Shown one piece after another: positions 23,901 to 38,900 of a stretch of 64,000 nt of DNA. Positions within the stretch are counted from its first letter, which is position 1. Each line of letters opens with the position of its first letter. Below the pieces are notes generated by a model. That model was not told the origin of the DNA and searched no databases. It was given only the letters and a program-made list of their open reading frames with translations. This stretch comes from Mytilus galloprovincialis. Lineage: Eukaryota; Mollusca; Bivalvia; Mytilida; Mytilidae. The DNA lies in NCBI RefSeq assembly GCF_965363235.1, contig NC_134843.1, positions 51,827,535 to 51,891,534 of the forward strand, written 5' to 3'. Made by a program: the position numbers and the translations under genes.

Positions 23901-26900
23901 ATTGAAGATTCGACCAATAAAATAAACTCGATATTATTGTTGAATTTACAATTGTTAGTTTACCCTGTTCGCAGTAAGATGTGTTCGATTCCGATCTTAT
24001 TTTTTAAGAATTAGTAGTTTTGTTAACGTAAAGTCGTTGGTTGTCTCTCGGTGATCAAGTAACGTCTTCTTATAAAACTGATCACCATGATATAGCCATG
24101 GATGCTGAAGTTATACACTAAAATCAAGTAAGCAAATAGTTTAGAGTTTAACGTATTAACCACGTTCCAGTTAATGTAAACATTTCAGTTTTCGGTTTAT
24201 GCCGAAGTTCTGCATAGAAAAATGTTAACTTGTAATAAATGTTGGCATTGTAATCGAATCTCAATAAACAACGTATAGGTGCTGAACCAAACGTAGTTAG
24301 GCTAATGAAGAAACAACTGTTTTTTTTTGTGAAGCTTCATCACAGTAACAGCTTTCTGTTGCTTTTTAGTATAGAGGTTAAATTAGACAAGATGAAGATA
24401 ATTTAAGCCGTATTTCATTAATAATGTTCTCAGTAGGGCTTTCTAATCTGGACCAAAATATGTCGGATAATACATACTTATGGAGCACGCTGAACCGGTC
24501 CAGTAGTCGGATGATGCACACTGACATACACTCCTAGCACAGTATAGAGTAGTATCACATTCCCCTTCTTTCATACATACATTGTTTACAGATTTTCCTA
24601 AAACAGAAAACATGCATCATCTTATATATGTTTAAAGTAATGTAATGAGAAGTGTAAAAATATTCAAAACTAGTAAAATTCATAGCAAGAATAGATTAAA
24701 AAAGTGGTTCTAGTAGGATGATGTTTCAAATTGACTAAACACACATTTCGGACTTCAATGCCAAATAGGAAATGAAGCAACTGTTAATATTACTAATGCA
24801 CGTTTTAGTTGCCATATTTGTTTGTTTCATTGTTCTGAATGGTACTCCTTATTCAATCATTCTAAGTTGGTTTTTTTAAGCTTAATTGATGTACATGTTT
24901 GTTTTACAGTCTTTTTTATCATTTATTTTGTAAATTATATTTCCAATGCGATTTCTTAACTATTATAAAATTACCGGTGTTAATAACCTTAATAGCACTT
25001 TTACATAAATTATGCTCAAAGTTAAGTTGACAAACACATACTTCTTTTTGCTGATAAGCTAATAACAATGACGTACATTTTACTAATGTGAATAGTGAAC
25101 AAGAATAAACAATTCAAGTAAAGTCAGGGCAAATTAGTACATAAATGTAATCAAACATCTAAATTAAGAAAAAAGATACCATCAGCAAGAAATGAACAAC
25201 TGATAATGCCATGCCAAAAACAGAAAAAGATCGCAGACAAACAATAGTATATAAAACAAAACATAGAAAACTAACGAACACGAACCCCACCAAGAACCTG
25301 AGCTTATCTTAAAGATCAGCTTCCCCGAAAGAAAAGCAGATGCGGCTGAAAAGGTGGTACTAGTAAAAAAAATCTCAAAGCAAAATCTGCGATTTGTTTA
25401 TTAATGAATTGATATAAGAACCCTATCAAAATAGGAACAATTATCATTTATTTCATGTTTGAATGTTCTAAAATTATTCAAAGTCATATACATATGTATC
25501 TGCACTTGCATGAGATTAATTTCTAACCGACGCAGTTCATTTGAAGGAAATTGTATATTTCATAAGGTAGCTCATTTTACTGTACCATGAAAGACATTAT
25601 TTAAGAAGAATTCTTCTTATCAATAGTTCAGATAAAGCTAATACTTGTCAACAGGTTCAACGTCATAAGTCGGTCAAAAAAGAATTCAAAAGCCAATTAT
25701 TTGATTATTTGGAAGGACCTATACTGATTTTATTCTGATAATAATTATTTTTTCTTCTGCCACTTTTATTTATTGTATGTAATTTTGTTTAGCAAAATAT
25801 CGCTTAGAAGTTTGGAATATGATATCGCACAGTTTATATATATGCACCTTTGAAATTGACCCTGTTTAAACGTATATTTTTCTTTGTGTGTGTTATCTGT
25901 TTCTGTGTGTGTTAGTTACATTGTAGTGTTGTGTCGTTGTTCTCCTCTTATATGTACGCGTTTCCGTCAGTTTTAGTTTGTTACCCCGATTTTGTTTTTT
26001 GTCCATGGATTTATGGAGTTTGAACAGCGGTATACTACTGTTGCCTTTATTTATCTCCCATACACTGGGTTTTTCTATTTATTTTATCTCCTCCGTAACC
26101 AAAAATGACAACGACATATTCTTTTTCATATTCGTTTGTTACTTTCTCAGAAATGTTATAGGAATTATTGCCCACGAAATGTTTTATTTTAATGTGAGTA
26201 TCTGCTAACTGTTGGGAACATATGACCTTGCAAAATGTCGATCGGAAGTAATTTTTGGAGAACCGGAAGTAGTTTTTTGTACTTATTTTAAGGAAAAGTA
26301 TCTAGAAACCATATATTTTTAAATGGGCATTTATAAACCTATAATAAGAGACCAGAAATGACATTCTTGAAACCGGAAGTAGCAAATAATTCCCTTTTTA
26401 CAGTCATACATATGAAAGTATTTACAAACTATTTATTTTTGGAATCACTGTGAACATGGTGAATATAGCTATCATTTGAGACCGGAGTTATATTCTCTCA
26501 ACGGAGAATATGCCATGATCGCCCCTATTTCAGACAAAAGCATATAGAAACCATTTATGTATTGAGTCATTAGGACAAAACATATGATTTGACGCCAAAA
26601 GTTTCGAGTAAACCAGATGAAGCTTCTTATCAATTTTTAGAAAAATTATGTGGAAAGATCTTTAGTCCTTCTCTGATTTTTTAAAAAACAAAAAAATTAA
26701 GTTTTAAAGGACCATTGTCTACCTTTAACTATACAAATAATTTTAGGATTAAAGTCAAATAAACGTATTTTGACATGACTACTCGTTGATTTTGTCTATT
26801 TCTTTTCTTGCTGGTATATTTAATTGTATAAGGCAATGTAAAGATAGAAGGTGGACTTTAAATCGAATATCTCACTTGGGGAACATTTTGAGTTGTCCCA

Positions 26901-29900
26901 GTATTCTGATTTTGAACATTGACAGAGTGATTCCCTACATTCCAAATTTTCTGCGCATTCGATAAAAGAACTACAAGAGTGTCCATCACCATGTTCTGTA
27001 ATATAAAATTTGCTGTATTGTCAAACTTCAAAAATCACTGGTTCATTAGCAAAAGGAATAATACAGTGTTGATCAAAATAACAAGATTAATAGCATAATG
27101 CAAAGACAACACTTTTCAAATTACTTGCTTGAAATACAATTGTAAGTACCGTAGATTATTGACAGGCTTTTCGTTTTACAAATAACATGGTAATTAATTG
27201 GTTGAATGGTTTTACTAAGTCTTTTATTTTCCATGTTGAGTTTTATAAACTGTAGTTTATGTTTTGTTATTTTTCCTGTTTTGCCATCGGATTGTCAGAT
27301 TTTTTATGAGTTATAGATTAAAATATCCAACTTTGCCTCTCTCGTAGAATGTCAGTAGCTTCAATGTGCATTGTTTTATTCAAAACGCATATAATAAGAC
27401 ATTGAATGCCTTTTTGTACATTAAATATCTTTAAGTTTTGTTTTAAATTTATGTTAGAATCAATGTTAGTCTTGTAATAACCAATACTTACTAAATAAAC
27501 ATTTGCTTCCATTCCAAAATAAATCAATAGGACATTGACATACTCCATCCTCGCACAAAAGTTTTCCTCCACATTCGTTTGAATTTGTACACGTGTCATT
27601 AGATTTCTTTTCTGTAAAAATGTATGACGAAATTGTAATTGCAACAAGTATTTCATTGAAATTTTAATTAAATTGGTTCATTAATTGATTGTTAGTTACG
27701 TAATATCCAAAGGTAAATATTTCATACATGATAAAGATGAGATCAAATTTACAATATATACAATAGGTTAGTTCTGTAATAGGGGACGTCCGTAATGAAG
27801 CTTGGGATGTATAGACTGACCTGGTAAATGTTGGTTAATTGCATGGAAAAAAGAAATGTTGCCTTGCGACAGACCACCTACGGAACACTGAAAGAGATTT
27901 TACAATGGTTATTAATGTGCAGAGAGAGAGTGGCACTCTCTACATGAGTCATCGGATTAAATATCCCATTTCTGACCTGACGTTGCTGCATAAGTGTACA
28001 TATCGCAGTCATACGAACGCGACACTTTGATAAGGGTATTACCGCCGGTCCAAACAGTGATACTTGAGGAGCTGAGAGATTAGATAAGAGGGAAGTGTCG
28101 TAAGAACATCTTTTGTTTTCTCACTGTGAACTCACTGTAACGTCAAAGATACAAGAAGAAACTATAAAACGGTTGCAGGATATAAAAAACATTGAATTAA
28201 AAAAAAAAAAAACAGTCTAATACTAACCATTAAACGAAAAAAAATATAGTGGCCATCAAACTACCAATCACACTGAATTACAAGCTGTTGGCTTAGAACA
28301 GATTCATGTTAATTTTTGTGGGCGTTCAATGAGGCTCCCACAGGGTACCCCCCTCAGGTCGCAAGGTCGCTTTTAAATTCGTCACAAGGTCGCGAGGTCG
28401 TTTTTAAGGGAAATATACAGGTCGCAGGTCGTTTTTTTTTCCAACATAGAGGTCGGAAGTCGTTTTTATATTTAAAGGGTCCATTTAATGTGACTTGGGG
28501 TGGGTTGTTCTTGTTTTGTTTGAGGCCATCAAGAGATGGCCGTCTGTAAGTGAGAAGTTCCTGCTCTATTGAAGTTCGTGTTGTCAGCTCTAGATTTATT
28601 TTTTGTGTGGCATTTAATGATTAATATGTGATGTCTTCGTGCCATTAACCCATATCCGTTCTTTTCCATATTGAGACCAAAAAAATTACTTGAACTTTTT
28701 GATTTTTCAGAACAGTAGTTTCAACCAAACATTCGGTATTTCACTAATCCAAACCAATATTCATATTGAGCAAGTTCCCAGAACTCTTACAAAATTACCG
28801 GGGATGTAGAGCTGGATTTTTCTACTGATACTTTGAACACGATCTATAGACTGATGGCAACAAGGAAATGTCTTGAATACAGGTGTCCCCCGCTTGGCGC
28901 TTATGTCCATTTTCGGTGTGACTCTCCAATTTTTACACAGTTGTTAGTCCATATCATGATAAATTCAAAGTACGGTTCAAATTTTCGACTTACAACTTTT
29001 TAGGAAAACCGAAAAACTATATTTACCGCAACAATGTTGTCTGGACATAAAACATGAAACTGATCATCAACTTAACTAGGATACATTTGTTTCTTTGGAG
29101 CAACTTAAATCTTTTTTAAGAAACAAAAATGGTCCAAAACTTGACAATTGATAACTTATCTTAGGCTCTAGAAACAAAGAAACGTAGACTTTTAATCGAC
29201 TATAGATACAAAAAGGGTCACGAATAGTTCAAAATTGATTATTTGAAAATTGCATGTTGATTTAAGATGAAAATCGAACTTAACTTGTACTTTATAGTGC
29301 TAATACCACAGTCCCCACTAGGCCACAATCGTACTACGATCTGTAAAAAAATGCAAATTTTGATAATCGTAGCACGATCGTGTAGATCACAGTAAGGTCG
29401 TATCACGGTCGTGGTGAGGTCTTCAAGATCGTCATGAGGGTGACCAACTTTGAACATGTTCAAAACAATCGTAGTGTGGTCGTGTCGACATCAGGTCGTA
29501 GAAGAAACGTAGTGAGATCGTACTCAGGTCGTAGTAATATTGCAAAGGTTGCCGTACCATCGTAGCGAGACCGTAGCGAAAGCGTGATTTTATTCGGAGA
29601 GACAGCTGCACTACGATATCACAGCGACGTTATTACGACCTCACTACAACCATCACGTTCTCACCGCGACCAAACTACGCTTCCACTACGACTATACCAC
29701 GTTTACACCACGCTGTGCAAGACCATAGTACGATTCTAGCACGCCCTTGCCGTCCTCATCACGCTCTCCTTACGACCTGACTACTTTCATACTACGACCA
29801 ACATTCTCATTGTTAATTGTACATAAAAATATTATTTATCTCCAGGTTTGTTTTGTTTGTATGTAGTTCTTGTCCCTTTTTTTCTAATGGCTCAACCATA

Positions 29901-32900
29901 TATAGATTATACCGTTCGTGTTTCCGTTTGAATGGTTTAGAACTAGTTATTTGTTGGGACCTTTATAGCCTTTCCGTGTGAGTCAAGGCTCCGTGTTGAA
30001 GGCCGTACGTACCTTTGCCTATAATGGTTTACCTTTATAAATTGTTACTTGGATGGAGAAATATCTCAATGGCACTAATAACGCATGTTCCTATATCTAT
30101 TGACACATCTATGTCATCTTTGCTATCGTTCACTAAAATATCGTCATTTGAGTTTCATGGAACAGCAAAAGGTTGAAATTTAGGTTGGATTGGTCGGTCC
30201 GAGATCTCTGCTTGATAAAAATTCGTTACTATCAGAGCTCTTTCTGCCTCTACATCACCCTACCACTACGCCCATGTGTTCGTTAACATTTTGGTGGTAT
30301 GACTGTATTGTTTCCAAGAAATCTATGTACATGTATTAATCAGAAATAGAAGGAATGGAATGGTGTTGATATGGAACACGATGTTGACGTTATCACAGAT
30401 AACGTAGTAAGATCGCGGTATGAACGTACAATAATCGCAGTAAAAGCATGGTAAGAACGTACTATAATCGCAGTAAAGGCGTGATAAGAACGTACAATAA
30501 TCGCAGTAAAAGCGTGGTAAGATCGTGTTGCAATCGGACAACTCGTGGTATGGTCGTAGTGAGAACGTGATGAGCGTAGAAAGATCTTCAATCTCTCCAT
30601 AACCCAGGGAACCGATGTTACAGTCAAGCGATATAACAAACTGTAAATCAATTAGAAACTTATATAAATTTGCCTACAGCCCTCGTAATCTTTTTATCGA
30701 GAATGATGAATTTGTTGTATGACTATAGTTTAAGCTTACTAGTTACACATATATTTCCATTCCAGTAGTTCGTCTGTGCACACTGACAGGTATCATATAT
30801 GCAAAACAAAGTTGTCTCACATTCTGTAGTTTGCTTACATTTGGATTTAAAAGTTTTCTCTAGAAAAAATATTAAAGTACAAAAACATATGTCAGTAATG
30901 ACAGTGTAATATACAATCTACTAGTAATTATATCGCAAAACTTATATGTCTCATATTAGTATCTACATTATTATCCTTTTTGTTAGTCGAATTATCGTAG
31001 TTATTTCAGTGCATTAATGCAGTCTGCTTATTCCAATGCAGACTAATACAAACCTATGTCTAGAGGGCAAAGTCTAGTTATTTGGTTATACATGTTCATG
31101 TTAATATAGAAATAAAATTGATGTGAAATGATAAGCTTGCTAAACATGTTGTTTGTGAGTTTGTACAGGGCAAAATAAAATGAATCATTGAAAATCAAAA
31201 TTATTTCTATCATTTGATATAATTCAAATGATATAATATGACGTGACAAAAACAAAAACAAATACATACATATCAACAGTCTTTCCATAAACATGTATAT
31301 TGTATATTGTATTACCTCCATTGCAGTTGGTTCCATTCCAGATGTGGTTTTCGCTACATTGACATTGTTCATTAAAACAAACCAGCTTTCCAATACACTG
31401 ATGTGTAGTCTCACACGAGGAATTGATAGTCAATCCTTAATAAAAAATAAATGATAGCTATATTTAAAAGCAAGCATAAAAGTATGGCAACATGTCATTA
31501 TAGAAATAAAGATGCTAAAAAGTTGTTTTGTTTGTGTTGATAAAGAACACAACAAATTCTTAGTTGTAATAAAAATCTTATACAACCACTAGTTTTTATT
31601 ATTTTTTGTACATTTTAATTGATGTTATTCATGAAATATGATGAATATAAGATATGAGTTATTAGATTGTTGATAGCATTCTTAAAAATTCCTGTATTTC
31701 TCCTTTGAATGAAAATAAATGCACCTTTTTAATCAATGCAAATGCCTTCGGAAATTTATTTTATTAAAAAAAAATACAAAGTTGAAATAGTTTTAAAATA
31801 AATATGCATAGGCTTATATAAATGTTGAATAAGAAGGCATTTTTTTCTTTGTTAAATTAAAAATTATTATTTCAAGTACTTATTGTACACCAAGATGATT
31901 TATTTTTATCAGAAAATATGATAAATTCTAGAGAAAAAATCTTCAATACTGTTTGCATTGTTTATAAATTCATTCACCAATACTACTTCTTTTTTATAAA
32001 ACTAATAAATGCACTGTTGTTAATAATCAGTTATTTTAATTGACTCTTAGTAAGATATCTTTTATAAAATTTTAATGAAACATGGATAAATATTCATAAA
32101 ACGGATTTTTTTGTATTCAATAAAAACACGAAAAAAGCAAGTATTTCATCATTTCATTAAAATTTGAAGAATCAATGGATATAGTTGTTTTTGTACATCA
32201 TGTACATAGGGATATGGTCTAAAAATGGGATGTTTTTGCAGAGAAAATACATTTCATATTATGCTTGCATTTATTAGAATGTCTCACGTGTGTGATTGTA
32301 TCTTTAGCCTCTTTTTCTCGTATTATTATTTTTTTATTGACAATGATTTACTGAAATTTGCAATACTTTAGTATTTGATTTTTAAAGCAATTTCAGCAAA
32401 TCGGATAGATATTAGTCTGACTCGATGACGTAGGTTTGATGCGAACGTGATTGTTCTGTATATGATTGATGACTGCTGACTGATCACTAAAATTGTAACC
32501 AATAAATTTGGAAGTTCTGTGCTTGTGTTTGTATGTCTTTCGGTCAGTAATAGCAATATTATAATGTAATGCTGTTGTTATTCCGTTCATGCATATTTTA
32601 TTTTTTAAATTTAGAGCAACATATTAATCGATTAAATCAATTGTTCGAAGAAAGCGATGATAATAGATTATCGTTGGTAATTTCAAAGAAATTGATTTTC
32701 TCACTAGAGCCGGTACGGCGATAGTTAGAAAATCGTGCAGCCTTAGTTTTGAGCGATAATTTTTAATATTACTCTGAGATAGGAAATTATCAGTCAGTAA
32801 GATCAAAGGAACATTTTGTAAAATAGCGATCACTACAAATCACTACAAAAAATCTGGAGCAGGAAATCACCGACTCAGATGAGTATATGTACGAACTTGA

Positions 32901-35900
32901 TTGTAAAATTTGACAAGTTCGGAAATTTATTAAGTCCTTTGAAAGAAATACTAAAATTTCGCATGATACTTTTGGTCCTTCAACGAGCAGACTTAACCCG
33001 TCCGTCAGAGAATGTCATGTTTCAAGTCCCGTCAGAACCGAGATCTTCAAAAACTAATTACCATAGGCTTCCAAAGTTAGACTCACCCTATTTTAATGGA
33101 GATATTCTCAAGTGGCAGACATTTTGGGATTGTTTCGAATCATCTATACACTACAACGACACATTAACGCCAATCCAAAAGTTTAATTATCTTAAAGCCC
33201 AGCTAGAGGGAAGCGCCGCGCAAACAGTAGAGGGATTCGCTTTGACTAATGGTAACTACGAAACCGCAGTCAACCTTCTCAGAGATCGATTCGGACAACC
33301 AGGCGCGTAGCTCCCTATACGCTACCACGCAGTTGCGTGCACATCGATTCGGCACCCAAAATAAAATGGCCAAATAAAAATTTATAGATTGAATGTTAAA
33401 GGAAACACCTATGTTGTCACTTTTTAAATTGATGAAATATCATTAAATAACGGCATTTGGTTTCAAAATAAAAGTGTTATTGGAGATTATGACAAAATCG
33501 GACAGTAACTTGTATCTTTTACAAGATTTTTTTGTAATACTCAGTCTAAGACACGAGTTTTTGGAGCACATTTTACAGTGTACGGTTCATCAGTTTGGAA
33601 TGATATGTACCAATCGGCATTAGAATTATCAGAACCCTTCGATATCGTTGAAAATATGCCGAGGCGATGTGGTCGACAGACTACCAGAGCCAATCACCCT
33701 GCAAACACGCCAAAACAGTATTGGAAAGTCTCATTATTTTTTGCGTATGTTTAAAACAAATGTACGACCAACAATGAACGACGACAGTTACTAGCATTAC
33801 TGCATATCCATCGGCATTTCAGTGTGAATATTGACAATTAAAGTAATAGAGAAGTTTGTTTCCGCCTAGACCCGAAGAGCAGATTTTGGACAATTTGAGT
33901 AAATTCTGTATCACAAATATGTGTTGTTTATGTATTACTCTATTCAGAAGATTTATTAATAGTTTTACATTCATAATTTTTTTATAAGTCCTATCTACAT
34001 ATAGCTCCTCTTTTAACCGTCCTATGACCGAAAACCGGAAAAGAAAAACATTTTTCTGCATAAAAGGGTCCCAAAATTTTTTCGCATCGCTCCGCTCGGC
34101 GGTAGTTGCTTGCACATTGTTTCTTTCTAGCTACGCCCCTGACAACCTAGCAAACTCATACATGGTTACATGAAAGCACTCATGAACTTACCCACACCGA
34201 CAAATGATGCATTTAGCTTGGGGTCTTCGGAGACAAACTTGAATGATGTGCGCGAGGATTAAAGTCACTTGGTCAAACACCAGAGATGTATGGTTCGCTT
34301 TTGGTACCTGTAGTTTTGGACAAGTTACCGATTGACATCAGAAAGAATATTGCACGAGAACACGGAAAAGATAATTTGATATTGGATAATCTACGCAAAT
34401 CTATAACTAAAGAGATTGAAATACTTGAGGCAGGACAGGAAGTCATGGAATCGGACAGATTGTACGCGACTGCATTTTTTATGGGTACGCAATCACATTC
34501 ATACAAGAGCAAATTCACAGACACTCATAAGAAGAAAAATACACGTACATGTATTTTCTGTTCAGGTAAGCACTATCCGACGAAATGCTCTGAGGTAACA
34601 GACGCAAACGCTAGAAATCAAATTGTAAAACAGAAACAGTTATGCTTTAGCTGTTTTGGGTCACACCGAGTGGCCACATGTAAGTCTACAAAACGATGCA
34701 AAAAATGTGACAGAATGCATCATACAAGCATATGTAAAGGTAAAGAGGTAATTCCAGGAGCGACACCGGAGCCTACAATGCAACATTCAGCTATAGAGGT
34801 AGTTGAAACACCAAACGAGACTAGAGTAATGTATTCATCACAATAGAGTCATAACATTCTCCTGAAAACAGCAATTGCAGCAGTTATATATAACGATTAA
34901 GAAGTAGAATGTAACATATTATTTGACGAGGGAGCACAGCGTACTTTCATAACTCAGAATTTGGCTGATAAACTAGAAATTAAACCAACAGAAATAGTCA
35001 GCATTCAACAGTCTGCGTTCGGAGATTTATCTCAGAAAGTTCGTAACTTAGACACTGCAACAATACAACTACAGACCGACACAGGGGAGAAGGTGCGTAT
35101 TAACACACTCATTGTTCCGGAAATTGCCGTCCCAATTAAAAACAATATTTTCCAAACTACAAGGAGCTTGCCACACTTAAGAGAACTTAAACTTGCACAT
35201 TTTGTGCAAAGTACAGAACGTTTTGAAATCGACTTACTCATAGGCGCCGACCACTATTGGGACATTATCGAAGACAAAGTAATAAGGGGAAACGGACCCA
35301 CCGCTGTTCAGTTAAAGATCGGATATCTATTATCAAGACCGATCAATAGAAACATCAACCAGCCGTCAACAGTTCTTGTAAACGTCATTACAGACAAAAA
35401 CACAGCTATTGAAAACGAGAAAGGCTATTCCACAGAAAGGTTGCCTTGGAAACATGACCATCCAGATGATATTCCTTCAGGTATGACCGTTGCCAAAAGA
35501 AGACCAGAAAACCCATCGTAATGGCTCGTACATCAACCAATTTGAGGAAACTCTCTAAGGAAGTAACTTGCTACCTAGACCGCCTGAAAAAACACACCCT
35601 CAATTGTTGGAGTCAACAAGCCACATAGATACAGGACAGGAACTTATAACGCTTAAGAAAATTACCGCTGAGTGAAGTTACCGTGTGTGCCAGACGAAAC
35701 ATTCACGAATGGACTAAAAGATAAACTGTAATTGTGTTCAGTCAAGGTTAAGGAATTTGATTATTTTATTTAAGATGGACATTAATTTTAAAGGAGTAGA
35801 TTCAGTAAGATCCCTTTTTGGCCCCAAAATATAGCAGTTTTAGAAAATTGTGAAAATGTAATCTTTAAGCTATATTTTGGAAAGTAAAATGCTTCTGCTA

Positions 35901-38900
35901 CATAAATATGAGCAGTTTTTGACAATACAATGCACAAATATTGCGTTCTAGCACCATTAAGTCATGCTAAATTACTGAAATCTTCGAAATTTTAGCATTT
36001 TGGTTAATTTTTAGACGGTTTCCGTCTAAAATGAAAGTGGCCGCATTCGTGTTCATTCATAATATAGAAATATAAGTTGTATTTGATGATAATACAAAAC
36101 ATATATAAAGGTTGAGGATGAACACGGATGCGGCCACTTTCATTTTTGACAAAAAACATCTGAAAAGTGACGTTTTTTTGGCATATTTGATAGATTTTTT
36201 ATATCTAAGCTTGAATCAGAGCGTTTTTAATGACTACACCAGTTAAAATGTTTCACATAAACTAATCGAATCAATTGAAATAGACACTTAAGTGTTTAAA
36301 AAGTGTCCAAAAACTTTAGTTAGATGAATCTGAAATTTGAGGTCAAAATCGGCCCTTACCGGACTTACTCCTTTATTTATCTATATTGTGAATTTACATT
36401 TTTAATTTTCGTTACATATTTCACTTTTGTCGGCCACCAGAAAGTCGGAAAATACGCGAAGTACAAACATTACGATATGGTAACGTTGTTACCATAACGC
36501 TATACTGTGTGACGTTATATTGTATATGCATTAGCTATCCAGTAGGACAACCGGAAGCGCCTGAGTAAGGATTTCGCCGCTCAGTGATACGGTTCACTAG
36601 ACGACGTTGTCAACACGTAATGGCCGCCATTATTTGACGTTGGATTTGGCATTCCATGTTGAAAAGTTGCATTAATGACATTCTTGGATGCTTAATCTTT
36701 ATGCTGAATAACACAAAAGGTAATGGTTTATACCATATATTTTAGTTAATTACTATCAAATAAGTCGGATCCAAAGAAATGATTTAAGGGAGCTACCATT
36801 TGATTTTTATGGGGGGGCTAGGATGAAAAATGTTGTCCTGCCTTTTTTTTTAGTTGTAATCTCTGTCCTGCCTTTTTATTTTTCACTCTACCCGGTCCTG
36901 CCTTTTTTTTTTTAGTTTATCCTGACTTTTTTTACATAAATTGTCATCCTGACTTTTTTTTTTTTGCAAGTGTCTCATCCTGCCTTTTTTTTTTACTCAA
37001 AACTCCTGTCCTGCCTATTTTTTTCAAATTTCATCCTAGCCCCCCCCATAAAAATCAAATGGTAGCTCCCTAAACGGCAAAAATAAAATCAAACATGAAA
37101 ATTGAAATCCAATATATCATCATTTCCTTATAATATACTAGTATTGAATCAACTATATACTGGTGAATTACATTCGGATTTCGGTCTAAGGTATCCGCAC
37201 TTGTCTCCGGAAATATTATACCCACACAAGTTGTCAACATCCGTTTTTAAACTTGTCAAGGTGTTCTTCACGATCTCCATGGAAAATATTCACGCTTTCA
37301 CTTTTTGCTCAGATAATAGAACATTGTAAATCTCTAACTGAAAATACGGACCAAAATGAATCAAATTCGAAAGCACGTATGATCACGTTTCATGCCGATT
37401 GCAAGTTCTCGAAAAAGGGGGGTACACATGTAATTTCAATGCCCCATAAATTGCAAAATATAGGCTACTGTGGCACCACGAATTTTGATGAACGTCTCGG
37501 GTTCAACTCAAAAGTGGACCCCATAGGCGGATTAAGGGGGGGGGGGGGCAGGCTCCCCCTTTTTGGGAAAAAATTTGGTTGCTTATATAGGGAATCACTG
37601 AAGCATGACTGGAGCCCTCTTAGGTCGGTCAGTGGGCCCCCACCTATGAAAATTTCTGGATCCGCCACTAGACCCACTTATACTGTTGGATGTTTTATAC
37701 CAGGTATAATATTTAATTTGGAAAAAAAATATTTGTGTCCCTGATTTCATATATATATGTTAGCGGCAATAAGTAAAATTAGGCATTGAGCTTAAATCCT
37801 AGGCAATAAGCTAACGCCTAGGCATTAAGTTATTGCCTGAAATTTTCAGGCATTAAGCTTATTGCCTGAAATATGATGATGATTATTCATCCTATTGCCG
37901 AGCATAATTTTAGGCAATAAGTAAACTCTGGAATTTATGCATATTGGGTGATTTATTCTTGATATAGAGTCGTTTTTTTTATTATATTTCTAATTTTACA
38001 TTTATAGATATACATTCATTTGTCAGATCTTCAAATTTAGTAAGTTTATTTAGTAATTTTAGCAGTTGAAAAACAGAATTAACTCGTACTTTTTTCATGT
38101 TGTGGTATTACTAAGTATCAAAAAGTAATTGTATCCAATTGATAAAGGGGAGTTTGAACTGGTCAAAAGTAGACCAAATTAAGATATGATTTTTTTTTAT
38201 CACATCATTTTCCATTTTTTTATTGGATAAGTAAATTGTCTTATTCAACTGTCCGCAATTTGTGATAAAAAAATGATTTTTTAACACAAATTTCTATCAA
38301 GTTTTTATATTTCTAAATTATTATTTGATGCATTTTAATATAAATAACATATTTTATTAGGTAATTTATTTCTGGTCTCTAATGCCACATCTTCTTTTTT
38401 TATATTTAGGATGACACTGGGCCCTGTACTTTTACATCGTTAAAATCGGTGATATTCGATTTTCTTCTTCTGCTCATTTTCAAACGTATGCTATTTGCAG
38501 TAATAAATAAAATAGTTGAAGTACTCATTATTTATATGAGAGATGCATGAGATTTTCCTTTAAACTTTTAAGTATGAAACCGTGACGCTTCGAAATCAGG
38601 TCCCTCAAAGCATAAAACGATTTTACCGATTATTTATTTAATTTTAACTATTTACAAATATTTTGTTCAATTCTATTTTTTTTTTACTTATTTTTGTTTC
38701 AAAGTTTAGATCTACAATTATAATATAAAAATTATTTATAACCTTTCATATAAAACTTATAATTATTTTCTAATGATTAATCGGTTTATGAATTAAAGTT
38801 GTTGGTTGAATTAATTATTAATTAACAGAATACTGTGCGATAAATGTGGTAAATATTTTCTAATAATTAATCGGTTGATGAATTAAAGTTTTTGGTTGAA

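Noticed and set aside
30323-30651. Two overlapping frames with repeated Tyr-Cys-Asp-Tyr peptides
   Set aside because: Translation of the 38-bp tandem array in two frames.
31043-31414. Frames overlapping exon 2 (31043-31414 and 31224-31433)
   Set aside because: They read through the exon into the intron or in another frame. The 120-nt spliced exon explains the coding signal.
37253-37744. 163-codon open frame
   Set aside because: It runs through the G-run hAT-type MITE, and no resemblance to a protein family was seen.
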